Source of the DNA: Mycobacterium montefiorense
GTDB taxonomy: Bacteria; Actinomycetota; Actinomycetes; Mycobacteriales; Mycobacteriaceae
Direction: 5' to 3'
Length of the DNA stretch: 64,000 nucleotides
Assembly (NCBI RefSeq): GCF_003112775.1
Contig: NZ_BFCH01000001.1
Location: forward strand, 159,632 to 223,631
Shown here one piece after another: positions 55,284 through 64,000 of the stretch (positions are counted from its first letter, which is position 1; the number at the start of each line of letters is the position of its first letter). The notes below the pieces were generated by a model. The model did no database searches, had not been told where the DNA came from, and saw only the letters and a list, made by a program, of their open reading frames with translations. The position numbers and the translations under genes were made by a program.

Positions 55284-55865
55284 TCAGGCGCGTGACCGCG
55301 AGCTCAAGTCGGTGACCCCGGTCGGCGGTAGGCCTGCGGCGTGTTCGAGCACCTCGCAAAACGCCTCGACATGCCCGCCGACGGCGGGTGAGGTGGCCGT
55401 CCATGAGGCCCGCAGCTCGAGCTGGTGCGCCCGCGGCGGCCCGGAGATGTCGCCGTAGCGCACCGATGTGGTGGCGGTGACGGTGCCACCCAGAGCTGTG
55501 ACCTGGTCAGTCCGGGCTTCCAGCGCGTCGACGAGCCAGCTCCACGCCACCTCCGGCAGCAGGGGATCGACGGCTTCGCTGGAGTCCAGGTCGGCTTGGA
55601 TGTAGGCGACCAGGCGCATGGTGCCGTCCCAGGCGTCCGCGCCGTCCGGGTCGTGCAGCAGGATCAACCGGCCGAACGCGTCGCCTTCTGACCGCTCGGG
55701 AACGATCTCGAGGTCGGGATGTTTGACTTCGGCGCCCAGCGCGTAGCTGAAGGGGGCCAGGCGCTGCGGCAGCCGGATCGGGCCCAACTCGATCTCCGGC
55801 CGTGCGTTGACGGCGTTCATTGCCGCCACCGCCTCGCGGAATGGGGCCGGTTCGACTGAGGTCAC
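55284..55865 (-). CDS. DUF3000 family protein (Rv2680-like)
   Basis: A protein of 193 residues with the GTG start at 55865 (VTSVEPAPFREAVAAMNAVN). An in-frame GTG at 55958 would add 31 residues of unconvincing sequence, but the M. tuberculosis length (210) falls between the two, so the start is uncertain. Core blocks are RLPQRLAPFSYALGAEV and EGDAFGRLILLHDPDGADAW. Function unknown; the gene is conserved in actinobacteria next to the RNase D-like gene. Confidence 0.8.
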   Translation of the reverse strand: MTSVEPAPFREAVAAMNAVNARPEIELGPIRLPQRLAPFSYALGAEVKHPDLEIVPERSEGDAFGRLILLHDPDGADAWDGTMRLVAYIQADLDSSEAVDPLLPEVAWSWLVDALEARTDQVTALGGTVTATTSVRYGDISGPPRAHQLELRASWTATSPAVGGHVEAFCEVLEHAAGLPPTGVTDLSSRSRA

Positions 55866-55996
55866 AGCGTTCGACGCTAGACCTATCGCCTGACACGCCG
55901 CGACAGGCGCGCCGATCTTCAAACCCGTCGCGACCAAGCTGTTACCAGGGTGTGTCACGTCGTGATCTCACGACGTTTATCCTGTTCAGAAGCTCT

Positions 55997-56806
55997 TCAG
56001 TCGTTGAATCGCGCCGGGCGCTTCTCGCGGTGCGCGGCGAGGCCTTCCTGCACGTCCGGGCCGCTGAAACTCAAGAATTCCAGGCCGAGCGACGTCTCGA
56101 AGGCGGGCGCGAACATGCGATACCAGTGATTGAGGCTGTGTTTGGTCCAGCGGATCGCATTCTGGGCTCCCTGCGCCAGATCATTGGCGACGCGGGTCGC
56201 CGTCGCGAGCACGTCGTCATCGTCGACGCAGACCGACACCAGGCCGATGCGTTCGGCTTCTTCACCCAGCAGGGTGTCGCAGGTCAATAGGTAGTACTTG
56301 GCCTTGGCCATGCCGACCAGCAGTGGCCAGCAGATCGCGGCGTGGTCGCCGGCGGCCACGCCGAGCTTGGTGTGGCCGTCGATGATCTTGGCGGTCCGCC
56401 CGGCCACCGAGATGTCGGAAAGCAACGCCACCACCAATCCGGCGCCGACGGCGGGGCCCCGGATCGCCGAGACCATCGGCTTGTCGAAGTTGACGATGTT
56501 GAGCACCAGGTCGCGGGCCTCGCGCATGATGCGAAGCCGGCCCTCATAGTCGCCGATGGTTTCCGAGATCAGGTCGAAACTGCCGCCGGAGGAGAACGCC
56601 TTACCTTCACCACGGATCAGGACGGCCCGTACGTCGGGGTCGCGGTTGATGGCGGGCCAGACGTCGGCGAGATCGCGGTGCATTTGCGGCCCCACCGAGT
56701 TCAGCCCGGGAGCGTCGAGAACCACCGTGAGGACGCCGTTGCCGCCGTGTTCAAAGCGGAGGCTGGGGAACTCGTCGTAGTTGACTGAGACTGGCGCTAC
56801 TGACAC
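55997..56806 (-). CDS. echA15: enoyl-CoA hydratase/isomerase family protein EchA15
   Basis: A 269-residue crotonase-fold protein. The CoA/oxyanion region is [15 protein letters not shown], followed by [26 protein letters not shown]. The two glutamates of classic enoyl-CoA hydratases are not found at their usual places (FSSGGSF and around [12 protein letters not shown]), so a different crotonase-type reaction is possible. The GTG at 56806 gives the expected length (272 in M. tuberculosis). It is divergent from hemE. Confidence 0.88.
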   Translation of the reverse strand: MSVAPVSVNYDEFPSLRFEHGGNGVLTVVLDAPGLNSVGPQMHRDLADVWPAINRDPDVRAVLIRGEGKAFSSGGSFDLISETIGDYEGRLRIMREARDLVLNIVNFDKPMVSAIRGPAVGAGLVVALLSDISVAGRTAKIIDGHTKLGVAAGDHAAICWPLLVGMAKAKYYLLTCDTLLGEEAERIGLVSVCVDDDDVLATATRVANDLAQGAQNAIRWTKHSLNHWYRMFAPAFETSLGLEFLSFSGPDVQEGLAAHREKRPARFND

Positions 56807-56889
56807 TGGGTCGATGTTACGCAGCGATGCCGGGTGATCGAGGGGCGCCGCCCGGCCCCGGTACCAGCACCGTGGCAGCATTGAGTGCA

Positions 56890-57939
56890 ATGAGTACCCG
56901 TCGCGAACTTCCCGAGGCGCCCTACCTGGCTGCTGTCACCGGCCGTAAACCCGGCCGCGTGCCGGTGTGGTTCATGCGGCAGGCCGGGCGTTCGCTGCCC
57001 GAGTACCGCGCGCTGCGCGAACGCACCAGCATGCTCGAGGCGTGCTTGCAGCCCGAGATCGTCTGCGAGATCACCCTGCAACCGATCCGGCGCCATGACG
57101 TCGACGCGGCGATCCTGTTCTCCGACATCGTCGTACCGCTGCGTGCCGCGGGCATCGATTTGGACATCGTCGCCGACGTCGGGCCGGTGATCGCGCACCC
57201 GATCCGCACCCACGCCGATATTGATGCAATGAAACCCCTTGAACTGCAAGCCATTCAGCCGGTTTGTCAGGCGGTTTCGCTGCTGGTCGACGCGCTCGGC
57301 AACGTCCCGCTGATCGGTTTCGCCGGGGCGCCCTTCACGCTGGCGTCCTACCTCGTCGAAGGTGGCCCGAGCCGAAACCACGCCCGCACCAAGGCGATGA
57401 TGCTGGCCGAACCCGCCAGCTGGCACGCGCTGATGTCGAAGCTAACCGATCTCACCGTTCAGTTCTTGCGCGGCCAGATCAACGCCGGGGTGGACGCCAT
57501 CCAGCTGTTCGACTCGTGGGCGGGAACCCTGTCGCTGGCCGACTATCGCCAATATGTGCTGCCGCACAGCAGCCGGGTGTTCGCGACGCTGGCCGAGTAC
57601 GGGCTACCGATGACACATTTCGGCGTCGGGACGGCCGAACTGCTGGGCGCGATGGGCGAAGCGGGTCCGACGGTCGTCGGGGTGGATTGGCGAACCTCGC
57701 TCACCGATGCCGCTGCCAGAGTGCGGCCCGGCACCGCGCTGCAGGGCAACCTCGATCCGGTGGTGGTGCTGGCGGGCTGGCCGGCGACCGAACGCGCGGC
57801 GCGCGCCGTCGTCGACGATGGCCGCCGCGCTGTGGACGCCGGTGTCGCGGGCCACGTCTTCAATCTCGGTCACGGAGTGCTGCCCGAGACCGACCCCGGT
57901 GTGCTGACCGACCTGGTGTCACTGGTCCACTCGTTATGA
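56890..57939 (+). CDS. hemE: uroporphyrinogen decarboxylase
   Basis: A 349-residue enzyme that removes four carboxyl groups from uroporphyrinogen III to give coproporphyrinogen III. The N-terminal signature [16 protein letters not shown] is at about residues 24-39. The catalytic Asp lies in [12 protein letters not shown], and [17 protein letters not shown] is the second family signature. The ATG at 56890 ([13 protein letters not shown]) fits family start and length. Its stop overlaps the hemY start as ATGA, the first link of a haem operon. Confidence 0.97.
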   Translation: MSTRRELPEAPYLAAVTGRKPGRVPVWFMRQAGRSLPEYRALRERTSMLEACLQPEIVCEITLQPIRRHDVDAAILFSDIVVPLRAAGIDLDIVADVGPVIAHPIRTHADIDAMKPLELQAIQPVCQAVSLLVDALGNVPLIGFAGAPFTLASYLVEGGPSRNHARTKAMMLAEPASWHALMSKLTDLTVQFLRGQINAGVDAIQLFDSWAGTLSLADYRQYVLPHSSRVFATLAEYGLPMTHFGVGTAELLGAMGEAGPTVVGVDWRTSLTDAAARVRPGTALQGNLDPVVVLAGWPATERAARAVVDDGRRAVDAGVAGHVFNLGHGVLPETDPGVLTDLVSLVHSL

Positions 57940-59312
57940 CCCAGCGCTCGTATTGCGTTGTGGGAGGCGGGATTTCCGGCCTGACGGCGGCTTACCGGCT
58001 GCGGCTGGCTGCGGGCGACGACGCGAGCATCACGTTGTTCGATCCGGGCGAGCGGCTTGGTGGGATATTGCGCACCGAGCAGGTCGGCGGACGGCCGATG
58101 GACCTGGGTGCGGAGGCGTTCGTGCTGCGCCGGCCCGAGATGCCCGCGCTGCTCGCCGAGCTGGGGCTGTCTGATCGCCAACTTGGCACCACCGGCGCCC
58201 GGCCATTGATCTACAGTCAGCGCGAGCTGCACCCGCTGCCGGCGGCCACGGTCGTCGGAATTCCCTCCTCGGCGGCGTCGGTCGCCGGACTGGTCGACGA
58301 CGCCACTCTCGCGCGCATCGAGGCTGAGCCGGGCCGCCCGCTGGATTGGAAACCCGGAACCGACCCCGCCGCAGCCGAATTGGTGAGTGATCGGTTCGGC
58401 GAGCAGACCGTGGCCCGCTCGGTCGACCCGCTGCTGAGCGGTGTGTACGCGGGCTCGGCGGCCACGATCGGGCTGCGCGCCGCCGCCCCCAGCGTGGCGG
58501 CGGCTCTGGATCGCGGCGCCACCAGCTTGACCGACGCGGTCCGGCAGGGTCTGCCGCCGGCGACGGGTGCGCCGGTGTTCGGCGCGCTGGACGGCGGCTA
58601 CCAGGTGCTGATCGACGAGCTGGTGGCGCGCAGCCGGGCGCGCTGGATTCGGGCCGCGGTGCAGCGGCTCGACCCTGCCGGGCAGGGCTGGGCGCTGCGC
58701 GATGACAGCGGCGCCGGATGCAACGCCGACGCGGTGATCCTGGCCGTCCCCGCCCCGCGGCTGGCCCGCCTGATCAATCGCGTAGCCCCGCGGACGTTCG
58801 CCGCCGCGAGCCGGATCGCGAGTGCGTCGTCGGTGGTGGTCGCGCTCGCGGTGCCCGGTGATACGGCGTTCCCGGAGTACTCGGGAGTGCTGGTGGCCAG
58901 CGGTGAGCGGTTGCGCAGCAAGGCAATCACGCTGTCGTCACGCAAGTGGGGTGTGCCGGGCGACCTGCAATTCCTGCGGCTGTCCTTCGGGCGGTTCGGC
59001 GACGACCTGGCGGCCACCGCCTCCGACGAGGAGCTGCTGGCCTGGGCGGTCGACGACCTGGCGACCGTGTTCGGGCTGGGCGTCGAACCGGTGGATGCCC
59101 GGGTGCAGCGGTGGATCGAGGCGATGCCGCAGTATGGGCCGGGCCACGCCGACGTGGTCGCGCAACTGCGCGACGGCTTGCCGCCGACGCTCGCCGTGGC
59201 GGGCAGCTACCTCGACGGGATCGGCGTGCCGGCCTGTATCGGCGCGGCCGGCAAGGCCGTCGAGCGTGTGATCAGGGCCATCGAGGGTTCCGACGCGGAA
59301 GTGGCACGATAG
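57936..59312 (+). CDS. hemY: coproporphyrinogen III / protoporphyrinogen oxidase (HemY/CgoX)
   Basis: A 458-residue FAD oxidase. The N-terminal dinucleotide motif is [17 protein letters not shown], followed by [28 protein letters not shown]. The C-terminal FAD contact is [23 protein letters not shown]. In actinobacteria, which use the coproporphyrin-dependent route, this enzyme makes coproporphyrin III for ferrochelatase and ChdC. It is coupled to hemE by a four-base overlap, and chdC starts five bases after it. Confidence 0.94.
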   Translation: MTQRSYCVVGGGISGLTAAYRLRLAAGDDASITLFDPGERLGGILRTEQVGGRPMDLGAEAFVLRRPEMPALLAELGLSDRQLGTTGARPLIYSQRELHPLPAATVVGIPSSAASVAGLVDDATLARIEAEPGRPLDWKPGTDPAAAELVSDRFGEQTVARSVDPLLSGVYAGSAATIGLRAAAPSVAAALDRGATSLTDAVRQGLPPATGAPVFGALDGGYQVLIDELVARSRARWIRAAVQRLDPAGQGWALRDDSGAGCNADAVILAVPAPRLARLINRVAPRTFAAASRIASASSVVVALAVPGDTAFPEYSGVLVASGERLRSKAITLSSRKWGVPGDLQFLRLSFGRFGDDLAATASDEELLAWAVDDLATVFGLGVEPVDARVQRWIEAMPQYGPGHADVVAQLRDGLPPTLAVAGSYLDGIGVPACIGAAGKAVERVIRAIEGSDAEVAR

Positions 59313-59317
59313 GTCTC

Positions 59318-60013
59318 ATGGCCAAGATCGACTTTGACGCCCTGAACTCGACGATTCGCTACCTGATGTTCTCGGTGTTCTCGGTGGAGCCCGGTGAATT
59401 GGGTGACCAGCGTGACGCCGTCATTGACGAGACGGCCCGGTTTTTCAAGCAGCAGGAAGAACGCGGTGTCGTGGTGCGCGGCCTTTACGACGTCGCGGGT
59501 CTGCGTGCGGATGCCGATTTCATGATCTGGACGCACGCCGAGCGGGTCGAAGCGTTGCAAGCCACCTATGCAGATTTCCGCCGCACCACCACGCTAGGAC
59601 AGGTCAGCGCGCCGGTGTGGAGCAGCGTGGCGCTGCACCGGCCGGCGGAGTTCAACAAGAGCCACATTCCGGCGTTTCTGGCCGGCGAGGAAGCCGGTGC
59701 CTACATCTGCGTGTATCCATTCGTGCGGTCCTACGAGTGGTACCTGCTGCCCGACGAGGAACGCCGCCGCATGCTCGCCGAGCACGGCATGGCCGCGCGC
59801 GAGTACAAGGACGTCCGGGCCAACACGGTGCCAGCGTTCGCGCTCGGCGATTACGAATGGCTCCTGGCCTTCGAGGCTCCCGAACTGCACCGCATCGTCG
59901 ATCTGATGCGTGAACTCCGCGCCACCGATGCCCGGCGGCACACCCGCGAGGAGACGCCGTTCTTCACCGGGCCGCGGGTGCCGGTCGAGCAGTTGGTTAA
60001 TTCCCTGCCGTGA
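59318..60013 (+). CDS. chdC: coproheme decarboxylase ChdC (HemQ)
   Basis: A 231-residue protein of the chlorite dismutase-like superfamily that decarboxylates coproheme to haem b using peroxide. Features are [20 protein letters not shown] at the start, [24 protein letters not shown], then [30 protein letters not shown], which holds the catalytic tyrosine and nearby haem-contact residues. The end is [23 protein letters not shown]. Length is identical to Rv2676c. The stop overlaps the next start (GTGA). Confidence 0.94.
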   Translation: MAKIDFDALNSTIRYLMFSVFSVEPGELGDQRDAVIDETARFFKQQEERGVVVRGLYDVAGLRADADFMIWTHAERVEALQATYADFRRTTTLGQVSAPVWSSVALHRPAEFNKSHIPAFLAGEEAGAYICVYPFVRSYEWYLLPDEERRRMLAEHGMAAREYKDVRANTVPAFALGDYEWLLAFEAPELHRIVDLMRELRATDARRHTREETPFFTGPRVPVEQLVNSLP

Positions 60014-60762
60014 CAACGCAATTCGATCCCAACGATCCCACCCGTTTCGAGCAGATGTACCGCGACGACCAGACGTCGCACGGCCTGCCCGCGGCGACCC
60101 CATGGGACATCGGCGGCCCGCAGCCGGTGGTCCAGCAGCTGGTCGCGCTCGGCGCGATCAAGGGTGAGGTGCTCGACCCGGGCACCGGCCCGGGCCACCA
60201 CGCGATCTACTACGCATCCAAGGGATACTCGGCCACCGGCGTCGACGGGTCGGCGGCCGCCCTGGAACGGGCCCGCGAGAACGCCCAAAAGGCAGGCGTA
60301 TCAGTGAATTTCGAACTGGCCGACGCCACCAAGCTGGAAGGGCTGGACAACCGTTTCGACACCGTCGTCGACTGCGCGTTCTACCACACCTTCAGCGGTG
60401 AGCCCGAGCTTGCGCAGTCGTACGTGCAGGCGCTGCGGCGGGCGACCAAGCCGGGCGCGCGACTTTACATGTTCGAGTTCGGAGCGCACGACGTCAACGG
60501 CTTCACCATGATGCGGTCGTTGTCCGAGAACGACTTTCGTGACGTGCTTCCAGCCGGCGGCTGGGAGATCAGCTATCTGGGCACCACTACCTACCAAGTC
60601 AACATCAGTGCCAAGAGCATTGAGACGATGGCCGCGCCCAATCCCGACATGGCCGATCAGGCCGAAGACATGCTGAAGCGGTACCGCTCGATGGAACCCT
60701 GGCTGAAGGACGGTCGGGTGCATGCGCCGTTCTGGGAAGTCCACGCCACCCGAGCGGGCTAG
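60010..60762 (+). CDS. class I SAM-dependent methyltransferase (Rv2675c-like)
   Basis: A 250-residue methyltransferase. The SAM-binding motif I is [21 protein letters not shown], followed by [16 protein letters not shown] (motif II region) and a later [13 protein letters not shown] (motif IV). Length equals the M. tuberculosis protein. The substrate is unknown. Coupling to chdC by a four-base overlap suggests a link with haem or a small-molecule step in the same operon, but this is inference. Confidence 0.88.
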   Translation: MTTQFDPNDPTRFEQMYRDDQTSHGLPAATPWDIGGPQPVVQQLVALGAIKGEVLDPGTGPGHHAIYYASKGYSATGVDGSAAALERARENAQKAGVSVNFELADATKLEGLDNRFDTVVDCAFYHTFSGEPELAQSYVQALRRATKPGARLYMFEFGAHDVNGFTMMRSLSENDFRDVLPAGGWEISYLGTTTYQVNISAKSIETMAAPNPDMADQAEDMLKRYRSMEPWLKDGRVHAPFWEVHATRAG

Positions 60763-60845
60763 TTTCGTCGAGACGGTAAATCCGCAGCGAAAGTGCGAGT
60801 AGCGCCCCGCGAAATTACAGGCTCGGCGACAACGCGGTGAGGCCG

Positions 60846-61268
60846 CTATTCGTCAGACGGGACCAGGCGCAGCGAGATCGAGTTGATGCAGTACCGCTGA
60901 TCCGTCGGCGTTGGATAACCCTCGCCAGCGAACACGTGACCCAGATGGCTGTGGCAGTTCGCGCAGATCACCTCGGTACGCGTCGCGCCGAGCGAATGGT
61001 CGGGTCGCAGGATCACCGCTTCCGACTTGGCCGGGTCGAAGAACGACGGCCAGCCGCAGTGCGAGTCGAATTTCTCCGTGCTGCGGAACAATTCAGCGCC
61101 GCAGGCCCGGCACTGGTAGACGCCCTCGGTCTTGGTGTCGGTGTACTCGCCGACACCGGGCCGTTCGGTGCCGGCGCGGCGCAGCACCGCAAACTCCTCC
61201 GGGGTGAGTTTCTTACGCCACTCGTCGTCGGTCAGTTGCACCTTCGGAGCAATGTCGGGGGAAGTCAT
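60846..61268 (-). CDS. msrB: peptide methionine (R)-S-oxide reductase MsrB
   Basis: A 140-residue enzyme that reduces methionine-R-sulfoxide in proteins. Zinc is held by CRACG and CANCHSHLG pairs. The substrate-binding GWPSFFDP and the catalytic Cys in QRYCINSISL are present. It starts with a family-typical VQLTDDEWRKKLTPEEFAVLR. It follows aftC on the same strand with a four-base overlap and converges on the methyltransferase gene. Confidence 0.96.
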   Translation of the reverse strand: MTSPDIAPKVQLTDDEWRKKLTPEEFAVLRRAGTERPGVGEYTDTKTEGVYQCRACGAELFRSTEKFDSHCGWPSFFDPAKSEAVILRPDHSLGATRTEVICANCHSHLGHVFAGEGYPTPTDQRYCINSISLRLVPSDE

Positions 61269-62575
61269 GCGTCCACGTTAGCCCGCATCCGCTCGGACGT
61301 CAGCCAGGCCGGGTCGATGCCGCTGTCCAGCCGGTTTTCGGCCTTGGCGTCGGAGTAGCGGAAGTAGAGCACCGTGAACACCACGATCAACAGCAACGAC
61401 CAGCCGTAGGTGATCTTGAGGTACTCCAGGGCGCGGCCGTATCGCATCCAGTTGAACAAGAGCCAGCGGTCCAGAGTCATGAAGCCGTAGATCCCCAGCC
61501 AGGCCGGCCAGTTGCGGAGCACCGAGTTGGGCAACACGACCGTCATCAGGAACGGGAACAGCATCATCGAGTAGTAGCCCTGCGACAACGACAACGCCAG
61601 CCACGACCACAGCAGCAGCACGCCGGCCGAGGTGGTGAACCAGAACAGCGGATCGCGGGTGCGGTAGTAGCGGTACAGCAGCCAGATCGCACCGATCGCG
61701 AGCACCGTGAACAGCAGCCGCAGGAACACGATCAGCCAGGTGGGCAAGCCGAAGTAGATGCCGTTGCCCTCGATGGAGCTGTTGAAGTAGTCGCGAGTGC
61801 CCAGGAAATACGGCACCGTTTTCGTGACGAAGTCCTTCGGATCGTTGACCAGTGGCCACGCGGCCACATTGACCACGATCGGAACCACGACCGCGGGCAC
61901 CAGCGCCCGCCACTGCCGGTTCAGCAGAGGCAACAACAGCAGCGGTAAGAGCACCGGTTTGAGCGTGAGCGTCAAGCCGATCACTAAGCCGGCCCACCAT
62001 TGATGGCTGCGTTTGCCGTCCAATAGCCACCACAAGAACAGCATCTCGGCGAGCAGCACGCAGCCGTTGATGTTGGTGAACACCAGCGTGTTCGTCACCG
62101 TCTCGGTGCAGAACATGGCCAGCAGCAGGGCCGGGGCCGCGACCGAGGACAGGGTGAATTTGAACAGCCGCAGCAACAAGTACCAGGCGATCAGGATCGC
62201 GATCGTGTTGATCAGGATGAACAGGTAGCGCGACGGCGCGAACGGCAGGTAGCCGAAGGGTGCCATCAGCAGCGTGCCGCCGGGCGGATACAGGTAGTGC
62301 GGGTCGACGTAGTCGAAGTGCTCGTTGTAGATGGCCCAGCCGCGCCGGAAGTTCAGCACCGCCCGATAGACCGGCTTGAAGTCGTCGGTGATGTTGCCGT
62401 TGGTAGTGATCACGATGCTGCGGTGCAGCACTGAAAGAATCGCGGCCGGCCACAGCGCGGACCGCAATATCGTCGCCGTGCTCGGTGGCCCAGTGCGGGG
62501 ACGGAAGGTGGCAAGCACCCGATCGCGCAGGCCGGTCCGAGTCGAGTCAGCAGCCGTCACCAGCGCACCGTACAC
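61265..62575 (-). CDS. aftC: alpha-(1->3)-arabinofuranosyltransferase AftC
   Basis: A 436-residue GT-C glycosyltransferase that adds the alpha-1,3 branch to arabinan in arabinogalactan and lipoarabinomannan, using decaprenyl-phosphoarabinose on the outer face of the membrane. About ten transmembrane helices are visible. The first loop has the acidic pair in NITDDFKPVYRAV and the conserved FDYVDPHYLYPPGG block. The GTG at 62575 (VYGALVTAADS) corresponds to the known M. tuberculosis start; in-frame sequence upstream is overlap with the next gene. It lies between the TAP-like hydrolase gene and msrB on one strand. Confidence 0.93.
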   Translation of the reverse strand: MYGALVTAADSTRTGLRDRVLATFRPRTGPPSTATILRSALWPAAILSVLHRSIVITTNGNITDDFKPVYRAVLNFRRGWAIYNEHFDYVDPHYLYPPGGTLLMAPFGYLPFAPSRYLFILINTIAILIAWYLLLRLFKFTLSSVAAPALLLAMFCTETVTNTLVFTNINGCVLLAEMLFLWWLLDGKRSHQWWAGLVIGLTLTLKPVLLPLLLLPLLNRQWRALVPAVVVPIVVNVAAWPLVNDPKDFVTKTVPYFLGTRDYFNSSIEGNGIYFGLPTWLIVFLRLLFTVLAIGAIWLLYRYYRTRDPLFWFTTSAGVLLLWSWLALSLSQGYYSMMLFPFLMTVVLPNSVLRNWPAWLGIYGFMTLDRWLLFNWMRYGRALEYLKITYGWSLLLIVVFTVLYFRYSDAKAENRLDSGIDPAWLTSERMRANVDA

Positions 62576-62595
62576 CGCCGTGACGGGCCGTCCGG

Positions 62596-64000
62596 TCAGG
62601 CGGGACAGTAAGTGTCGGTTCCGGGCAGTTTGCCGGTGTCGATGTAGCCGACCATCGGTGGGACGGCGCACGGCGTGTAGATGCTCGCGCCGTGTCCGAT
62701 GCCCTGCCACATCACCCGCCGGCTGGCCGCGTTCGCGTTGATGATGGTCGCCGCTGTCTGGGCAACGCCTTCGGAGCCGACGATCGGATCGTTCTGCACG
62801 CCCAGCAACACCACGTCGACCTTGAGATCCTTGGGCGGCGCCGTCGGCGAGATCGTGGGCCAGTGCACGCACTTGATCAAGTTGAGCGCGCCCACCGTGC
62901 CGAACTGCGGGTAGAGCTTGCCCCAGGCGACCACGAGTTCACGGACCCGGTCCGGGGTTGGGCGGTTGATCGCGTCGCTGCAGGAGTTGACGAACTGACC
63001 GTCGGTGTCCTGGGTGGCGTCGGCATGGTTGATCAGGTTGGTCAGCGGGTTGGCGTCGCCGGAGCGGGCAGCCGCCAGCGCGTTGGCCAGACTCGTGGTG
63101 GCGTTGACGCGGCTCCCGGAGGGGAAGCCCAGCGCGACGGTGATGGCGTTGACGACTTCGGCCAGCGACGCGCCGCCGGGGCCCCTGCCGGCGCGGGCGT
63201 CGGCGAGCAGCGAGCTGACGGCGCCCTTGGGATCGGGCCCCAGCGCGCAGTTCACCGCGACGCATTGCGCGGCGAAGGCGTCGAGCGCGGCCTGCTGGCC
63301 CTTGACTTGTTGCTCGGCGGCCGCTTCGGCGTTGACGCCCAGGGCAATTGGGGAGTCCAGCATCAGCCGGGCGACTTTGTCCGGGCGCGACGACGCGTAG
63401 GCCAGCGCGACCTGGGCGCCGTTGCCGATGCCCAGCAGCGCGACCGAGGGCACGTCCCACAGACTGCGCAGCCGCTCGATGTCCGAGGCGGCGTGTGAGT
63501 TGTCGTAGGCACTGTCACCCGGCGCGATGGCGTCGGTGCAGTTGGTGGTGGCGGTGTTGGAGATTTCGGACAGATTGGCGACCGGGTCGTCACCGCTCTG
63601 GAATTGCGCCTGATCGCGCATTGCCTGGCGGTCGGAGTGATCCCGGCAGTCGAGCGGGCTCGACATGCCGATCCCGCGGCGGTCCACGGCGACAATCGGG
63701 TGGGCCGTCAGCAGATCGTTGCCCGACCGGGACAGCCATACCGGCAACTGCGCCGACGACGGCAGGTCCGAGCCGGTGGTGAAGACGACGGGGCCCGCGT
63801 CCTTCGGGGTCTGATTGGACCGGGCGCGCACCACGCCCACGGTCACGGTTCCCGACCCTCCGTTGACCGGGTCGAGGTCGGCGTCGAAGTTCGCGCAATC
63901 CAGCTGGATGCCGCCCGGGGCGGGTCGGACGCCGGCGTCGTTGAACACCTTCGAGGTGCAGTCGTGCCACGACAAGTCGTTCTTGGGGGCGGCGATCGGC
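62596..64000 (-). CDS. secreted TAP-like alpha/beta hydrolase (Rv2672-like), N-terminus cut by window edge
   Basis: The last 467 or so residues of a larger protein (528 in M. tuberculosis) whose signal peptide lies outside the window. The hydrolase core has FTTGSD...HPIVAVDRRGIGMSSPLDC and a C-terminal TAP-like part. The acid (LLGVQNDPIVG) and histidine (QGIGHGASIYTP) positions are present. The nucleophile elbow reads LLGIGNGAQVA: the expected Ser of GxSxG is Gly, so classic serine-hydrolase activity is doubtful. Paired cysteines and an extracellular location are expected for the family. It is upstream of aftC by 20 bases and probably co-transcribed. Confidence 0.88.
   Translation of the reverse strand, partial: PIAAPKNDLSWHDCTSKVFNDAGVRPAPGGIQLDCANFDADLDPVNGGSGTVTVGVVRARSNQTPKDAGPVVFTTGSDLPSSAQLPVWLSRSGNDLLTAHPIVAVDRRGIGMSSPLDCRDHSDRQAMRDQAQFQSGDDPVANLSEISNTATTNCTDAIAPGDSAYDNSHAASDIERLRSLWDVPSVALLGIGNGAQVALAYASSRPDKVARLMLDSPIALGVNAEAAAEQQVKGQQAALDAFAAQCVAVNCALGPDPKGAVSSLLADARAGRGPGGASLAEVVNAITVALGFPSGSRVNATTSLANALAAARSGDANPLTNLINHADATQDTDGQFVNSCSDAINRPTPDRVRELVVAWGKLYPQFGTVGALNLIKCVHWPTISPTAPPKDLKVDVVLLGVQNDPIVGSEGVAQTAATIINANAASRRVMWQGIGHGASIYTPCAVPPMVGYIDTGKLPGTDTYCPA

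Noticed and set aside
53684..55315. A 543-codon plus-strand frame over dxs and the RNase D-like gene
   Set aside because: It runs across the ends of two well-supported genes and has a low-complexity arginine/proline translation.

Overview
The window is GC-rich, densely packed and codes on both strands. Gene content and order match a Mycobacterium chromosome, specifically the segment that in M. tuberculosis runs from miaB (Rv2733c) to Rv2672, read in reverse orientation. Differences in content and the presence of an integrated element point to a non-tuberculous Mycobacterium. The species cannot be fixed from the sequence alone.

Positions 1-10600 hold the end of miaB, a membrane protein, a DUF349 protein, a tandem pair of drug/metabolite-type transporters, a LigB-like protein, miaA, dapF, hflX and the acyl-CoA dehydrogenase fadE20, which has a TetR-style palindrome in front of it. 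Positions 11100-16100 form the DNA-damage and cell-wall block: a large LGFP-repeat envelope protein, lexA, four LexA boxes, the LysM protein chiZ, nrdR and a nitrobindin-like protein. Positions 16100-27300 hold a PhzF-like enzyme, a hydrolase, a PAC2 protein, a secreted serine protease, sthA, a DUF4192 protein, ideR, sigB with its stress promoter, small conserved genes, a YihY-family membrane protein and a RidA-family protein.

Positions 27410-37357 are an integrated element of about 9.9 kb placed exactly in the 3' end of sigA, the gene for the essential housekeeping sigma factor. An 18-base core with one mismatch sits at both ends. The left copy still reads as the last codons and stop of sigA, and the right copy is the working end of sigA. 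Next to the right end is a tyrosine integrase. It is followed by a compact set of small phage-type genes, including a helix-turn-helix replication-initiator-like gene that carries four phased palindromic iterons inside its own 3' end, and an HK97-type capsid gene. No terminase, portal, protease or tail gene is visible. The left third carries cargo: two predicted PD-(D/E)XK nucleases, one with a coiled coil, and two small membrane proteins. This layout fits a phage satellite or very small prophage with a probable defence cargo, and it is the most interesting part of the window.

Positions 37340-64000 return to the conserved chromosome: sigA, ppgK, suhB, cei, a DUF4193 protein, dut, the TrkA-type pair ceoB/ceoC, a large APC permease, an RNA methyltransferase, a CPA1-type antiporter (where M. 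tuberculosis has other transport genes), dxs, an RNase D-like protein, echA15, the coproporphyrin-type haem genes hemE-hemY-chdC, msrB, the arabinofuranosyltransferase aftC, and a TAP-like hydrolase cut by the window edge. No rRNA, tRNA or CRISPR array was recognised.
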